From Ignavibacteria bacterium (lineage in GTDB: Bacteria; Bacteroidota; Ignavibacteria; Kapaibacteriales; UBA4661): a DNA stretch of 64,000 nt. Each line of letters opens with the position of its first letter. Within the stretch, counting starts at the first letter, position 1. The notes below the pieces were generated by a model that worked only from the letters and a program-made list of their open reading frames with translations, searched no databases and had not been told where the DNA came from. The stretch lies in assembly GCA_014654705.1 (NCBI GenBank), contig JACVZY010000011.1:25898-89897 (forward strand). Reading direction: 5' to 3'. Of this stretch, positions 53,587 to 63,800 are shown in pieces. Position numbers and translations under genes: made by a program.

Positions 53587-55773
53587 TTATCGGACGGAAG
53601 ACGGCATTTCTATTCGAATTTCGACCATTCGCGCATACATTCGCCCTTCGGGTGTAGCTTCGGAATAAATGCCGAGAGTGCCGCCACGCCCTGCCACGAG
53701 GGGTGTAGGGACATGATTTCCGGCGGAGATAGTCTGCGTGAGGTTGAGCGCAACAGCATTGGCGCGGTCAGAAGAAAGCGCAAGATTCCGTGCGGCATTG
53801 CCGGCTTTGTCGGTGTAACCCGTTACAAACACCTTTGCTCTTGCGTCTATTCTTGTTTCGGTAATTTCCTCCAGCATCCGCTTGTGCTCTGCCGTTAGAG
53901 CGCTTCCTGCGGGCGAAAAGTTTATGAACTGATAGGTTTCAATGCTCTTTTCTGCATCCGAAGAGCCGTCCAACGAGATTCTACGACGCTTTTTTGCAAT
54001 GGTTACTTGTTCAATCGGGATGGAAATGGTTGCCGTTCCGCCTTCACCTTCGTCTTCCAGAAAATCGAAATTACAGCGAATTGCCTCTTCTGTGCGAGGT
54101 ACGGTGCGGTGTTCACGGGATGGATGCCAATAGAGTTCGCTCTCCGGCACACCCAATCCACCAAACGACTGAATAAGTTGTCTGCCCTGCTCAATCTTGA
54201 AGCGCCACTTGCTAATACGCCCTTTGGTCACGGCTCCAAGCAGAAATTTTACTGACGGAGGTGTGGCTTCGATAAGCGTATCGCTATGGGTAATGGGGCG
54301 CATAATTTCCCACGAATCGGAATAAATCTCAACGCGGCGATTTTCTGCATGACCGATATTGGCAAAGGCAGTGGTCGCTGCCAGAGGGCTGGGTTCGGCG
54401 GGCAAGGCGCGAGTTTCTATCTGAAGGCGTTCCATCGGGATACGCCAGAGGTCGCGTAAGTACATCATCACGGCTTCGGCACGGCGAGCGGCGAGCGTTA
54501 TGTGCATGGAGTCTGTCGTTTGCTCATCGGCACTGGAACAGCCCACGATACGAATGTTTGCGGACGGATTATCGCGGAGGCGCTTGCCGATGAGGTTCAG
54601 CGCGTGGTAGTAGATTTCGAGCGTCCCCCATTTTGCCAACGATTTTTCCGAAAATACCGCCGTTTGTGCAGGAAGAAGCCGTAAATACCGCGCTGGGATA
54701 ACATCGTTATTTTTATCGAAAAAAATGTATGGTAGTAGCGGGCGCATCTGCCGTGAAAGCGTTTCTTCCATGCGCAGGCGCAAAAGCGGCGACTCGGCAC
54801 CGCTCGAATCTAAAGCCAAAGGTGTGATATTGATTGCCAAGCGCGGCGTTTCTGCCGTGCGGACTATCGCAGGCGGCAAGTACCGACGCGCTGCTTCGGG
54901 TGAATACCGTAGGCTCACGCCTCCGCGTAGGCTGTTAATCGTCCATGTCTGGTTTGGCGGAAAATTGCTTACAAACGGTGTAAAGTTGTAGGAATACCAC
55001 GCCTCGGGAGCAAGGAAAATCGTTTCGTCTATGTCCAATGGAATTGCATAACTGATTCCGGTGAGTGCGCTTAACTGCGGAATAAAGATGCTGGGAATAT
55101 CACGGCTTGGGGTGAGTATGGAGCTTGTTTGGTTTGTATTGGGTAAACCTGCCAAACCGGTGGGGTCATTCACGATACGTTGGTCTTGAGTAAAGTTTCC
55201 TATGCTATAACCAATTCGCGCACCCAGATACACCGAGGCATTCGGGAAGGGATGCCAAGTTGCTAAAGGTTCAAGTGAAAAAGTCGTTATAGCAGCAGAG
55301 TATCTGGACTCTAACTCAGCTTCAATAAGTAGATTACCCGAAGGGTCTGGCTGAGAAAAAGGTCCGATGGAGCTCATAGAGCCATCAAGACGTGATATGG
55401 AGGCACGCCCTGCAAAGGAAAAATCGTAGGAAAATGGTTTTTCAAATAATACTCCAAATGTAAAACCCACACCTCTACCTCCTGTAAAAAGCAGTTTTGT
55501 CGAGGGTGGCATTGATTGTATCAAACCGGGAAGAGAATCAAATAATGCTTGGTGAAAATTCAGTCCGTAGCTGCCAAAAACACCCGCCCGCCAGAGAACA
55601 GGCTCACGCTGTTGTAACTGTGCTTGCGCTGGGCACGAAAACGAAAAGGAAAACGCAACCACAGCGCAGCACAAAACGCACAAACTCCGCAATGATGCGG
55701 CACTTCGAGTGCTGTGCTTTTCATTGCGGAGATGTGAGAACAAGCTGCGGCGCTGTTTTTTACATGGTTTCAT
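53587..55773 (-). CDS. Outer-membrane barrel protein with two OmpA-like domains (copy 2)
   Basis: 728 residues from ATG 55773, overlapping the upstream T9SS gene by ATGA. A signal peptide (about 30-50, CVLCCAVVAFSFSFSCPAQAQ) precedes a barrel (about 60-305, LWRAGVFGSYGLNFHQALFDSLPGL), a first OmpA-like domain (about 345-480, LPYIFFDKNNDVIPARYLRLLPAQ and RRAEAVMMYLRDLWRI), an Ig-like part, and a second OmpA-like domain (about 625-728, INFSPAGSALTAEHKRMLEEI, VFVTGYTDKAGNAARNLALSSDRANAVALNL). It is the paralogue of 45248-47482, with the same domain order and gene position but no palindromic insertion. Probably links outer membrane and peptidoglycan and pairs with its upstream secreted protein. 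Confidence 0.87.
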   Translation of the reverse strand: MKPCKKQRRSLFSHLRNEKHSTRSAASLRSLCVLCCAVVAFSFSFSCPAQAQLQQREPVLWRAGVFGSYGLNFHQALFDSLPGLIQSMPPSTKLLFTGGRGVGFTFGVLFEKPFSYDFSFAGRASISRLDGSMSSIGPFSQPDPSGNLLIEAELESRYSAAITTFSLEPLATWHPFPNASVYLGARIGYSIGNFTQDQRIVNDPTGLAGLPNTNQTSSILTPSRDIPSIFIPQLSALTGISYAIPLDIDETIFLAPEAWYSYNFTPFVSNFPPNQTWTINSLRGGVSLRYSPEAARRYLPPAIVRTAETPRLAINITPLALDSSGAESPLLRLRMEETLSRQMRPLLPYIFFDKNNDVIPARYLRLLPAQTAVFSEKSLAKWGTLEIYYHALNLIGKRLRDNPSANIRIVGCSSADEQTTDSMHITLAARRAEAVMMYLRDLWRIPMERLQIETRALPAEPSPLAATTAFANIGHAENRRVEIYSDSWEIMRPITHSDTLIEATPPSVKFLLGAVTKGRISKWRFKIEQGRQLIQSFGGLGVPESELYWHPSREHRTVPRTEEAIRCNFDFLEDEGEGGTATISIPIEQVTIAKKRRRISLDGSSDAEKSIETYQFINFSPAGSALTAEHKRMLEEITETRIDARAKVFVTGYTDKAGNAARNLALSSDRANAVALNLTQTISAGNHVPTPLVAGRGGTLGIYSEATPEGRMYARMVEIRIEMPSSVR

Positions 55774-58232
55774 CGGGTGATAGAAAGTATCGCTGTCCGA
55801 TAGGTGTCCGATGTACGAACAATGAGGAAATACGTGCCTCTTGGAACTTCGCTGACATCAAATTCCCGCGAATGAATGCCTGTACCAGTTCGTTCTTCGG
55901 TAAGCAATGTTTTGATTCGTTTGCCAAAGGCATCTTGTATCCATGCCGAAACGATAGTCTCGGATTTTGAGCTGGCAATAGAAAAATCTACTGTCAGAGA
56001 TTGATATGTCGGGTTCGGGTGAGCCACAATGCTGACGGTTTCAGTATTGGTCTGCTCTTCAGTAATGGTTGATTCAGAATTGTTATTTGATGCCGTTCCA
56101 TTACCAAAGAATTTTCCGGCATTCAGCAAACTGAAGGAACCAAGAGTCGTATCAATACCAATACCTTGAATAACTTTTCCAGTTGGGGTCAGGCAGGTAA
56201 TGTTTTCTAGGAATAAGCCCGTCGCACTGGTAATATGGCGCAGTGCAGTGTTCGGAACTGTAGCAAGGAAGCGCAATGTACCGATGGCGCTGCCCGTTGT
56301 CGGCGGAGTTGAGCTTGGGCGTACAGGGAGACTGAAATTGACAGTGATAGAACGATTGGAGGAGAGAGAATCGAATCGGTTCTGGAGAACGCCGCGCTGC
56401 GATGCGGGGTAGAGCCACAGCAAACCTGCATTGAAGCGCAGAGTAAAGGTAAGGCTTGTTACGCCAGCTATTTCTGCGGAATTGACAAGTTGGGCAAGGC
56501 GGAACTGCATATCAAACTGGCGGCTTTGCTCGGCAGAATACGAACCGGTCTCAAGGCGCAGCCGGACGGGGGTACGGTTGATAGTAAGTGTGTCGGAATC
56601 AAGCGAGCAGCCGTTTTGATTGCTGAGGCGAACAAAGTATGTGCCGTTTGCGGCGGGCGAACAATCCCAGCCATTTTCAACGCCACTTGTTCTGCCATCC
56701 GCAGCGCGGCGAATCCAATAATAATTGGCACCTGGAGCGGGCGGATTCACAACGCTCAGATAATTTCCGATGCGCTGAATGACAGGTTTTGCCGGAATTG
56801 CAAACATCGTAACGTTGATGCTTCTCGAAATGCTTTCGCAGCCGTTCGCGTAGGCGCGAACAGAGTACAAGCCCGGAGAGTCATAGACGTATTTCTCGCT
56901 TGTCGTGCCCGTTGTGGAAATGCCCGTCGTGGGCGAACCATTGAAGAACCATTCGTAGCGGTCGAAGCCGGGCGTAGCTTGGAGCAGTACGCCATCGCTG
57001 CCGTCGCCGTAGTTGCAGAACGTCGTTTTATCGCCTTTTGCATTCAGCGCGAGCGTTATTGCGGTAGTGGAGCGGACAATGGCAGTGGTCGTGGCTTGGC
57101 AGCCGTTGTTGTCAATGACCGTCAGGCGATATTCACCTTCGGGAACAACCACCGTGCGGGTGTTTCCGGCGCTTTTGCCCGTGCGAACATTATCCCAAAA
57201 GTATGAACGAAAGTCCGATGAAGCCGTGAGTTTCGCGCCATCGGAGCAGTATTCTCGGAAGCCGGTAATTTCCACGCGCGGTCCGACCGCAATCACAGCC
57301 GAAATCTGTGCTGATGTGCTGAGAATTTGACAGGAGGACGGTAGCGGTTGGAGCATACGGAGCGAATACGTCTCTGATTGCTCAATGGGGTTGGCAAGGA
57401 AAAGCGTAAACACATTATCACGTGCCTCCACCGAAGCACTGGTGGTAATGCCAAAGCGCTGTGAAGCTACGCGTGTAATAACGGGGCGAATGCCGCGCGA
57501 ACTGAGAAGCGAGAACGCTCCGCTTGTGGCGGTACGCACCAATACGTCGTCAGAAATTTCAACAGTGAGAGTATTTGTCTGGCAAACGCTACGCGGTGCC
57601 GAGAGGCTCTTAAGGCTTAGTGCGGTCTGCGCGGTGAGGCTTTGTGAGGAAGAAAAGCCCATGTCAATCGTATAGCCGAATCGGTGATTGTCGGGATTAA
57701 GAACAAGAAGCAAAAAAACGTCGCCTTGTTTAGCATTGCGAATGGGTTTGCTGAACGCGGGATTCTCGGGGTCGTCGGGAGAGGTTTCAATCGCACCGGT
57801 CAAGCCGCCGCGCGGTGCGCTATTGCAAAGAATTGGTTCGCCTAAGCGCCCGCAATCGGTACTGTCTGTGAGCCGAAAAAGCGCCCAATCAAGATTGACG
57901 CGGTTATTCAGGCTGCCGTCTTGGTTCATTGGCTGAATGCCCACGCCTACATCGCCGCTTTGATAGACCGTGATTTTGTACCACACACCATTGACGCGGG
58001 GGACAGCAATCGTCGGCATTTGCTCAATGCATGGCAGCGTCGGAAGCGATTCCTGAAGAAACGTGCTATCAGTGAAAAACGGTGTTTTGTAGGTGGTCTG
58101 GCAAAATGTGATGGCGTCGTCGCAGCGTAAACCGTGCTGTGTGGGGTTCAGCGAGGACGTTTGTGCTTGTAGTCTGCTTTCAAACGACAAAGACAAAACG
58201 ACCGTAATGACCGCCAAAATACAAGTATTCAT
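55770..58232 (-). CDS. T9SS-exported Ig-like surface protein
   Basis: About 820 residues from ATG 58232 (MNTCILAVITVVLSLSFESRLQAQ), which gives a clean signal peptide; the frame extends 17 codons further to 58283. Residues about 40-210 form a beta-rich N-terminal domain (THGLRCDDAITFC and on) followed by immunoglobulin/PKD-like modules with paired Cys (for example VCQTNTLTVEISDD, YCSDGAKLTASSDFRSYFWDN, CESISRSINVTMFAIP). The C-terminus (AHPNPTYQSLTVDFSIA ... VSEVPRGTYFLIVRT) is a T9SS type A sorting domain. It overlaps the OmpA-like gene by ATGA and so mirrors the 51039-47479 / 47482-45248 pair. Function presumably adhesive. Confidence 0.85.
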   Translation of the reverse strand: MNTCILAVITVVLSLSFESRLQAQTSSLNPTQHGLRCDDAITFCQTTYKTPFFTDSTFLQESLPTLPCIEQMPTIAVPRVNGVWYKITVYQSGDVGVGIQPMNQDGSLNNRVNLDWALFRLTDSTDCGRLGEPILCNSAPRGGLTGAIETSPDDPENPAFSKPIRNAKQGDVFLLLVLNPDNHRFGYTIDMGFSSSQSLTAQTALSLKSLSAPRSVCQTNTLTVEISDDVLVRTATSGAFSLLSSRGIRPVITRVASQRFGITTSASVEARDNVFTLFLANPIEQSETYSLRMLQPLPSSCQILSTSAQISAVIAVGPRVEITGFREYCSDGAKLTASSDFRSYFWDNVRTGKSAGNTRTVVVPEGEYRLTVIDNNGCQATTTAIVRSTTAITLALNAKGDKTTFCNYGDGSDGVLLQATPGFDRYEWFFNGSPTTGISTTGTTSEKYVYDSPGLYSVRAYANGCESISRSINVTMFAIPAKPVIQRIGNYLSVVNPPAPGANYYWIRRAADGRTSGVENGWDCSPAANGTYFVRLSNQNGCSLDSDTLTINRTPVRLRLETGSYSAEQSRQFDMQFRLAQLVNSAEIAGVTSLTFTLRFNAGLLWLYPASQRGVLQNRFDSLSSNRSITVNFSLPVRPSSTPPTTGSAIGTLRFLATVPNTALRHITSATGLFLENITCLTPTGKVIQGIGIDTTLGSFSLLNAGKFFGNGTASNNNSESTITEEQTNTETVSIVAHPNPTYQSLTVDFSIASSKSETIVSAWIQDAFGKRIKTLLTEERTGTGIHSREFDVSEVPRGTYFLIVRTSDTYRTAILSITR

Positions 58233-58283
58233 GCGGCAGACGGGTACACATTGACGAAGGATAGTATGGCGAAAAGAATCCAT

Positions 58284-58702
58284 GAATCGGAAAAAATATG
58301 CAACAACTATTTGAGTAACCTTAATATGCCCAAAATATGTGCCATTTCAAGGTTTTATGCGCGTACACGGTGCGAAAAGTTTTCAACCATTTGGGACATC
58401 AGCTCCAATGGCTCTCCGTCTCTTCTCAAGATAAGAAAACATTACGAACAGTCAAAATATCGCCACCGTAAAAACCAAGCCCGTACCATTGTGCAGAAAA
58501 AAGTATGCCTTAAAACGAAACAGTTGACACGTCAACAATAAAGCAACGTTTCAGAATGAGAACGGATCAAAAAAGCATAAGGAGATAAAAAACACCGCAT
58601 GCACATTACACTGTGTTCTATCATTGTGCTTCCAAATGTACCATTCGATTTTTGGAATAAATTTACTCAGCTTTGCTCAATTCCGTCCAAATACAGCATG
58701 GT
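58284..58702. other. Intergenic region of about 420 bp
   Basis: No convincing gene. A plus-strand frame (58251-58541) overlaps the start of the T9SS gene on the other strand, has a basic random-looking composition, and is not supported. The region must hold the promoter for the 58232 operon, but no clear -33/-7 pair was found. Confidence 0.5.
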
Positions 58703-59131
58703 TTATACCGAACTGGTTGTAGTTGCCGCTTCTGAAGATATGGGGGCAGCCTGAAGGATGGGTATTTCAGAGAGGTTGTGGTAAATAATTTTGCCTTTGT
58801 CCATGCCGGTTTTCACCATTTCATCGGCTCCTGTTGATTCTCCGCCCACTCTCAGGACAGCCGTACAAAAATCAACAAGACGCACAGCCACAGGATGAAA
58901 CAGTTCCGTGAATACCGCGTCGCCAAGCTCTTTGCCGCCAGCCGTTTCAATAAGCGGCAGTGCAAACCATTCTCCCAAAACCGGCAAGTGACCCATAGCA
59001 TATATTTTTAAGGCGATTTCACTCATAAATTCAACGTTTTTTTGTATCAATTCCGGTTGGTCATTTGTGCCGGAGCGGTATGGTCCCGCGACCAAAATCA
59101 TCTGTGGTTGATTTGCTTGTGCTGGGTTCAT
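58703..59131 (-). CDS. DUF4406/nucleoside 2-deoxyribosyltransferase-like protein
   Basis: 142 residues. The start [53 protein letters not shown] resembles the flavodoxin-like DUF4406/nucleoside 2-deoxyribosyltransferase superfamily (AGPYRS is the substrate-loop motif). A later segment [14 protein letters not shown] is consistent with the family's catalytic Glu region. Activity on nucleotides is inferred. It overlaps the NudK gene by ATGA (59128-59131), strongly suggesting linked roles in nucleotide or nucleotide-sugar clean-up. Confidence 0.72.
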   Translation of the reverse strand: MNPAQANQPQMILVAGPYRSGTNDQPELIQKNVEFMSEIALKIYAMGHLPVLGEWFALPLIETAGGKELGDAVFTELFHPVAVRLVDFCTAVLRVGGESTGADEMVKTGMDKGKIIYHNLSEIPILQAAPISSEAATTTSSV

Positions 59132-59733
59132 TCGTGGGATGGTTGTTGTGATGAAAGGAGATTGTGAATTTGGGCATATTGCAAGAGCAAAATCGTCTTG
59201 CCGTCTCGTATCTGACCGTTTGCTATCATTTGCAATGCCTCACCGAAGGGCAGTTCCAGCACTTCGATATTTTCCGACTCCTCTTCCAAGCCGCCGCCTG
59301 TGCTTGTTTTCATCTCCTTGGAATACTCTGCCACGAAAAAATATAAAATCTCGGTGACCGACCCAGGCGACATATACGCCTCAAAGACCTTGCGAACGTG
59401 AGAGACGGTGTAGCCCGTTTCTTCTTCGGTCTCGCGTCGGATGCAGTCTTCGGGATTGTTATTGTCCAAAAGCCCTGCGCAGGCTTCTATCAACATTCCC
59501 GTTTCGTTGCCGTTCAGATACGTTGGCATACGAAATTGGCGGGTAAGAATGACCGTTTTATTCGCTTTGTTGTACAGCAAAATCGTTGCGCCGTTGCCTC
59601 GGTCGTATGCCTCGCGGCTGTGCTGTTCCCATGTTCCGTCTTTTTTTTGATAGTCGTAGGTAACTTTTCGCAAGACGTACCAATTATCAGACAATACTTC
59701 GGTTTGGACGTTCCTGATGGCTTTGTTGGTCAT
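59128..59733 (-). CDS. nudK: NudK-like GDP-mannose (nucleotide-sugar) pyrophosphatase
   Basis: About 201 residues from ATG 59733 ([33 protein letters not shown]), which matches the start of Escherichia coli NudK as I remember it; the frame is open to 59778. Near-identical blocks to NudK include [41 protein letters not shown] and the Nudix REUXEEXG part RETEEETGY, followed by [19 protein letters not shown] and [28 protein letters not shown]. The first Glu of the box is Asn here. NudK hydrolyses GDP-mannose and related nucleotide sugars. It is the upstream gene of a pair with the DUF4406-like gene. Confidence 0.92.
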   Translation of the reverse strand: MTNKAIRNVQTEVLSDNWYVLRKVTYDYQKKDGTWEQHSREAYDRGNGATILLYNKANKTVILTRQFRMPTYLNGNETGMLIEACAGLLDNNNPEDCIRRETEEETGYTVSHVRKVFEAYMSPGSVTEILYFFVAEYSKEMKTSTGGGLEEESENIEVLELPFGEALQMIANGQIRDGKTILLLQYAQIHNLLSSQQPSHE

Positions 59734-59805
59734 TGCTTTGGGGGGAATGGAGAAATAGTGACTACTGTAAAAACGCACAGTGGTTTGAGAGAGCGGTTGC
59801 CGTGC

Positions 59806-60849
59806 TTAGATATTAATTTTCCCCGCCCGCCGACGTGCTCGAAAGAGCGCCACCGCTTGCTGGTGCTCCGCGCCGGTGCGCGTAAAGGTGTGCGTGTTTG
59901 AGCCGTCCAGCTTCGCAACGAAATAGTAGAAAAAATGCGTCTCAGGGTTCAGCGCCGCTTTGATAGCCGCTCGTCCGGGCGAGTTGATGGGCGCTGGCGG
60001 CAGACCCGTGTACTTGTAGGTATTGAAAGGGCTATCTATTTCCAAATCCGCAAAGAGTAGGCGGCGACTGGTGCGGTTGGGGTTCTTGAGGTCGTAAATA
60101 TACTGCACCGTCGGGTCGGCTTCCAGCTTCATCCCGATTTTGAACCGATTCCAGTACACACCCGCCACGCGTGGTTTTTCGTCGTCCACAGGCGTTTCTG
60201 CTTCCACGATAGAAGCCAGCACGAGCGTTTGGTGGCGGTCGAGCTTCGTTGTGCCGGTTGTGCCCACGCTTGCCCAGAAGTCATCTTGCTCGTCCAGCAG
60301 TTTATCCAGCACTTCGTGGGCGGGCGTTTTGAGATAAAACTCGTAGGTGTTCGGCATGAGATAGCCTTCTATCGTAGCGGTTGTAATTCCACGCGCCTGA
60401 CGGAGCGAATCGGAATACGCAAGACGCAAAAATTCTCCCTTCGAGCAACCAATTTTTTCTGACGCAATTTCTGCATATTTGCTGAGCGTGATTCCTTCTT
60501 GGAAGGTAACGGTTGCTGTTTGTAAATTACGTCTGGAAAAAAGTCCCATGATGACCAAAAATTGCTCCGTTCCCGGCTCAATCGTGAATGTACCGCGCTG
60601 AATGACCCGCCCGGACTGCCATGCAATAATCCGTGCGGCAAAGCGGGCTATCGTCGGCGAGGTGATAACTGAGCGGCTTTCAAGCTGGCTAATTGCCGCG
60701 TTGAGGCTCATTTTGGGGCTGACATAAAAATCTATCGGTGCAGCAATTTCTACCGGCTTGGTGAGCTGTAGAGCGCCATAACCAAACGTACTCAACACAA
60801 TCACGAGCGGAAGCCCGATAACAAGACCGATACGTTGTCCATTACTCAT
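59806..60849 (-). CDS. mltG: Endolytic murein transglycosylase MltG
   Basis: 347 residues from ATG 60849 (MSNGQRIGLVIGLPLVIVLSTFGYGALQL), giving an N-terminal membrane anchor; the frame is open to 60975, but the extra 42 residues come from a palindromic repeat and are unlikely to be translated. A LysM-like subdomain (VTFQEGITLSKYAEIASEKIG) and the YceG catalytic domain follow (VLASIVEAETPVDDEKPRVAGVYWNRFKIGMKLEADPTVQYIYD with catalytic Glu in VEAE, then FNTYKYTGLPPAPINSPGRAAIKAALNPE). It cuts nascent peptidoglycan strands at the inner membrane. It is divergent from the M1 peptidase, with only 49 nt between the chosen starts. Confidence 0.94.
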   Translation of the reverse strand: MSNGQRIGLVIGLPLVIVLSTFGYGALQLTKPVEIAAPIDFYVSPKMSLNAAISQLESRSVITSPTIARFAARIIAWQSGRVIQRGTFTIEPGTEQFLVIMGLFSRRNLQTATVTFQEGITLSKYAEIASEKIGCSKGEFLRLAYSDSLRQARGITTATIEGYLMPNTYEFYLKTPAHEVLDKLLDEQDDFWASVGTTGTTKLDRHQTLVLASIVEAETPVDDEKPRVAGVYWNRFKIGMKLEADPTVQYIYDLKNPNRTSRRLLFADLEIDSPFNTYKYTGLPPAPINSPGRAAIKAALNPETHFFYYFVAKLDGSNTHTFTRTGAEHQQAVALFRARRRAGKINI

Positions 60850-60898
60850 AGAAAAACACAATTTGTTCAATAGTTGACGAAACACTAAGGTTGCTAAT

Positions 60899-63800
60899 AT
60901 GCGAAAAATTGTCCTTGCGGCAAAGAGCCGTGTGAAAAAGCGCGAATATCGCTCTATTCTTGGTAGCACAGACATTCCTGTCTGTGCCCTTCATGCGCGG
61001 CAGCGCATAATACCATCGCGAAACATGTTGCAAGACTACACAGACAAGAATATCTGTGCTACCGAGAAGAGATTTGTTGCTGGAGAATCTTCCAAGCATC
61101 ACATTCAGGAAAGCGCTTCAAACCTCACAGACAAGAATGTCTGTGCCACCGAGAAAAGATTTTTATTGCGCACCGCCGTCTGTGTAACAAGTGGGCTTGT
61201 GCTCACCTTGCTTATGCTGTGGGGGCTTGCTCTGCCAATATCACTCCACGCCCAACAATCCAGCGCTACCCCGTCAAACGCCATCCTCCCAAGCGGTTTC
61301 CCTGCCGACTTAGAAGAGCGCTTAAAACAGGAACGTTTACGCGACCTCGTGCAAACGATGAACGTGACGCTCAACGACGACGATTACACCTTCAAAGGCA
61401 CTGCCCGCGTGGAATTTCTCAACAACACGCCCGACACATTGCGCCAAATCTTCTTTCATGCGCACTTCAACGCTTTTCAGCCCAACAGCCTCACGCATAA
61501 GCGCGTGGCAGCAATCGGTCCCAACCGCATGAAACCGGAAACCTTTGCCAATCTTAAACCCAACGAATACGGCAAACTGGACATTCTCTCCGGCACTGCT
61601 AACGGTTCGGCGTTCACGGTGGAGCGCTTGGGAACAATTATTCGCGTGGACATCGCAAAGCCGCTGTTGCCGCAGGAGCGCATCACACTGGACTTTACCT
61701 TCGAGGGGCAAGTTCCTATCCAGATTCGACGCTCAGGGCGCAATAACTCACAAGGTGTGCGCTATTCGATGGCGCAATGGTTCCCGAAATTGTGTCAATA
61801 TGACCAGCACGGTTGGCAAAATAACCAGTTTGTACTACGCGAATTTTACGGCGTGTGGGGCAAATACGACGTAAAACTTACCGTTCCTGCAAAACTCGTC
61901 ATCGGTGCATCGGGCGACCTTCAGAACCCGCTTGAAGTGGGGCATGGCTACGAGTTTGACCGCGACACCGTGAAATTCCCCGCACCCGATGCCGAAAAGC
62001 CGCAAGGCATGAAAACATGGCACTTCGTGGCGTTTCCTGTGCATGATTTTGCGTGGGTTGCCGATGCAGACTACATTCACCGTGTCGTAAAAATGCCTGC
62101 TTCATCACCGATTTCACCGAACCTAACCTTTCACATTCTCACCAAACCCAAGTACGAAGCCGTCTGGAAGAACGCTCCCGAATGGCTGCCGCGTATTTTC
62201 CGGTTTGTGGGTGAAAAATATTATCCTTACCCCTACAAACAATTCACCTGCGCACAAGCGGGCGACGGTGGTATGGAGTACCCGAACTTGGTGATGATTC
62301 GGAGCGGCGATTACAACGGCACGCTCGGCACAGTGGCGCACGAAGCCACGCACCAATGGTTCTACGGCTTGGCGGCGAACAACGAGAGCAAACACGCATG
62401 GATGGACGAAGGCATCACGGACTACCTCACTGACCGCATTATGGCGGAGGAATTCGAGATTGACGAGCAATCACGCCCCACGTGGCTCGACAAGGCGCTT
62501 GTGCCGCGTCGCAAGGACGCTTTGGAAACGAACCGCTCGTTTCTGCGCGTCTATGCGCTTGGCTACGACGAGCCGCTTTCTATCCCGCAAGACCGCATGA
62601 ACGAAGACATGACCGCCGTGATGGTGTACCGCAAAGCCTCCGCCATGCTCCGCCAGTTCGAGTATTCGTTCGGCAAGGACAAAGTGGATGAACTCTTGCG
62701 TACCTACCAGCAGCGCTGGCGCTTCCGGCATCCCTACCCGCCGGATTTTGAGAAAATTGGTTCGGAAGTTTTTGGGCAGCGCATGGATGAAGTTTTCGAC
62801 ACGTTCATTCGTGGTACGGAGCTGCCTGACTACACGCTTCAGTCCTTGCGTTCAGAACCGACGGCGGGTGGAAAATTCAAGAACACGCTTCAAATCGCCA
62901 AACGCGAACGCGCCCACGTGCCGCTTCGTCTCTTTGCGACGGACGTGAGCGGCGCAGTGCAGGCGCTCTCCATTCCCAGCGATATGTTGAACGCACCAAA
63001 CCGCGACACAAGCCGCCTCGCGCCGTGGTTCTGGGTAGCGCCGGACTATACGGCAGAGTTTATCACCGACCGCCCTTTGCGTGAGGTGCGGCTGGACACC
63101 GCAGGAAATCTGCTCCGGCACGACCTAACGAAAAATACCATACAAGCTGGCGGACTTTTCCCCGCCATGCCGGAAGTGAAGGTTGGCTTTATGACGCGCT
63201 TCGATGAAGCTGCGCCGCTTGATTACTACGGCGTGTCGGTACGCCCGTCAGTGTGGTACGACCCGCTTGGTGGCTTGCAGCTTGGGGTGCGGGCAGATGC
63301 GTTTGGTGGTTACAATAATCCTAAATTGACAGCCGGAGCATACTACAATCTTGGGAATAAGCGGTTTGATTGGCAGGTTGGTTTTAATCACTGGATTGGA
63401 AGCGGTGATAATCGCTCAACACTTGTTAGTTCCTTGTTCTCTATGGATGGCGCTTCGGGTTTGACAGTACGGTGGCTGTTGGATAAACAACCTGTACGTT
63501 TTGCAAGAAATGAAGGCTTTGCTATTACAAAACTTTATGCAGAATTCTATTTGTTTGATTCTTCATATGCTAGTTCTCAATTTGTTCCTAGTAATAATGC
63601 ATGGCGTATCGGGGGACTCGGCGAATCTCGTTGGAAAACAGGCTATTTTCAAGTGGAACTCTTCTTTAGTGATAATGGTAATTTCCCACTACGCCTAGAA
63701 TGGAGTGATAAACTGTATGAATCTGCAGTCTTCGATATTCAAGGACGGCTCTTTGGTTTTTGGGAAATTGCTTATGGATTAAGTCTTGACAATCCGGCAA

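Noticed and set aside
58251..58541. Plus-strand frame of 96 residues
   Set aside because: Overlaps the start of the T9SS gene on the opposite strand and has a random-looking, basic composition.
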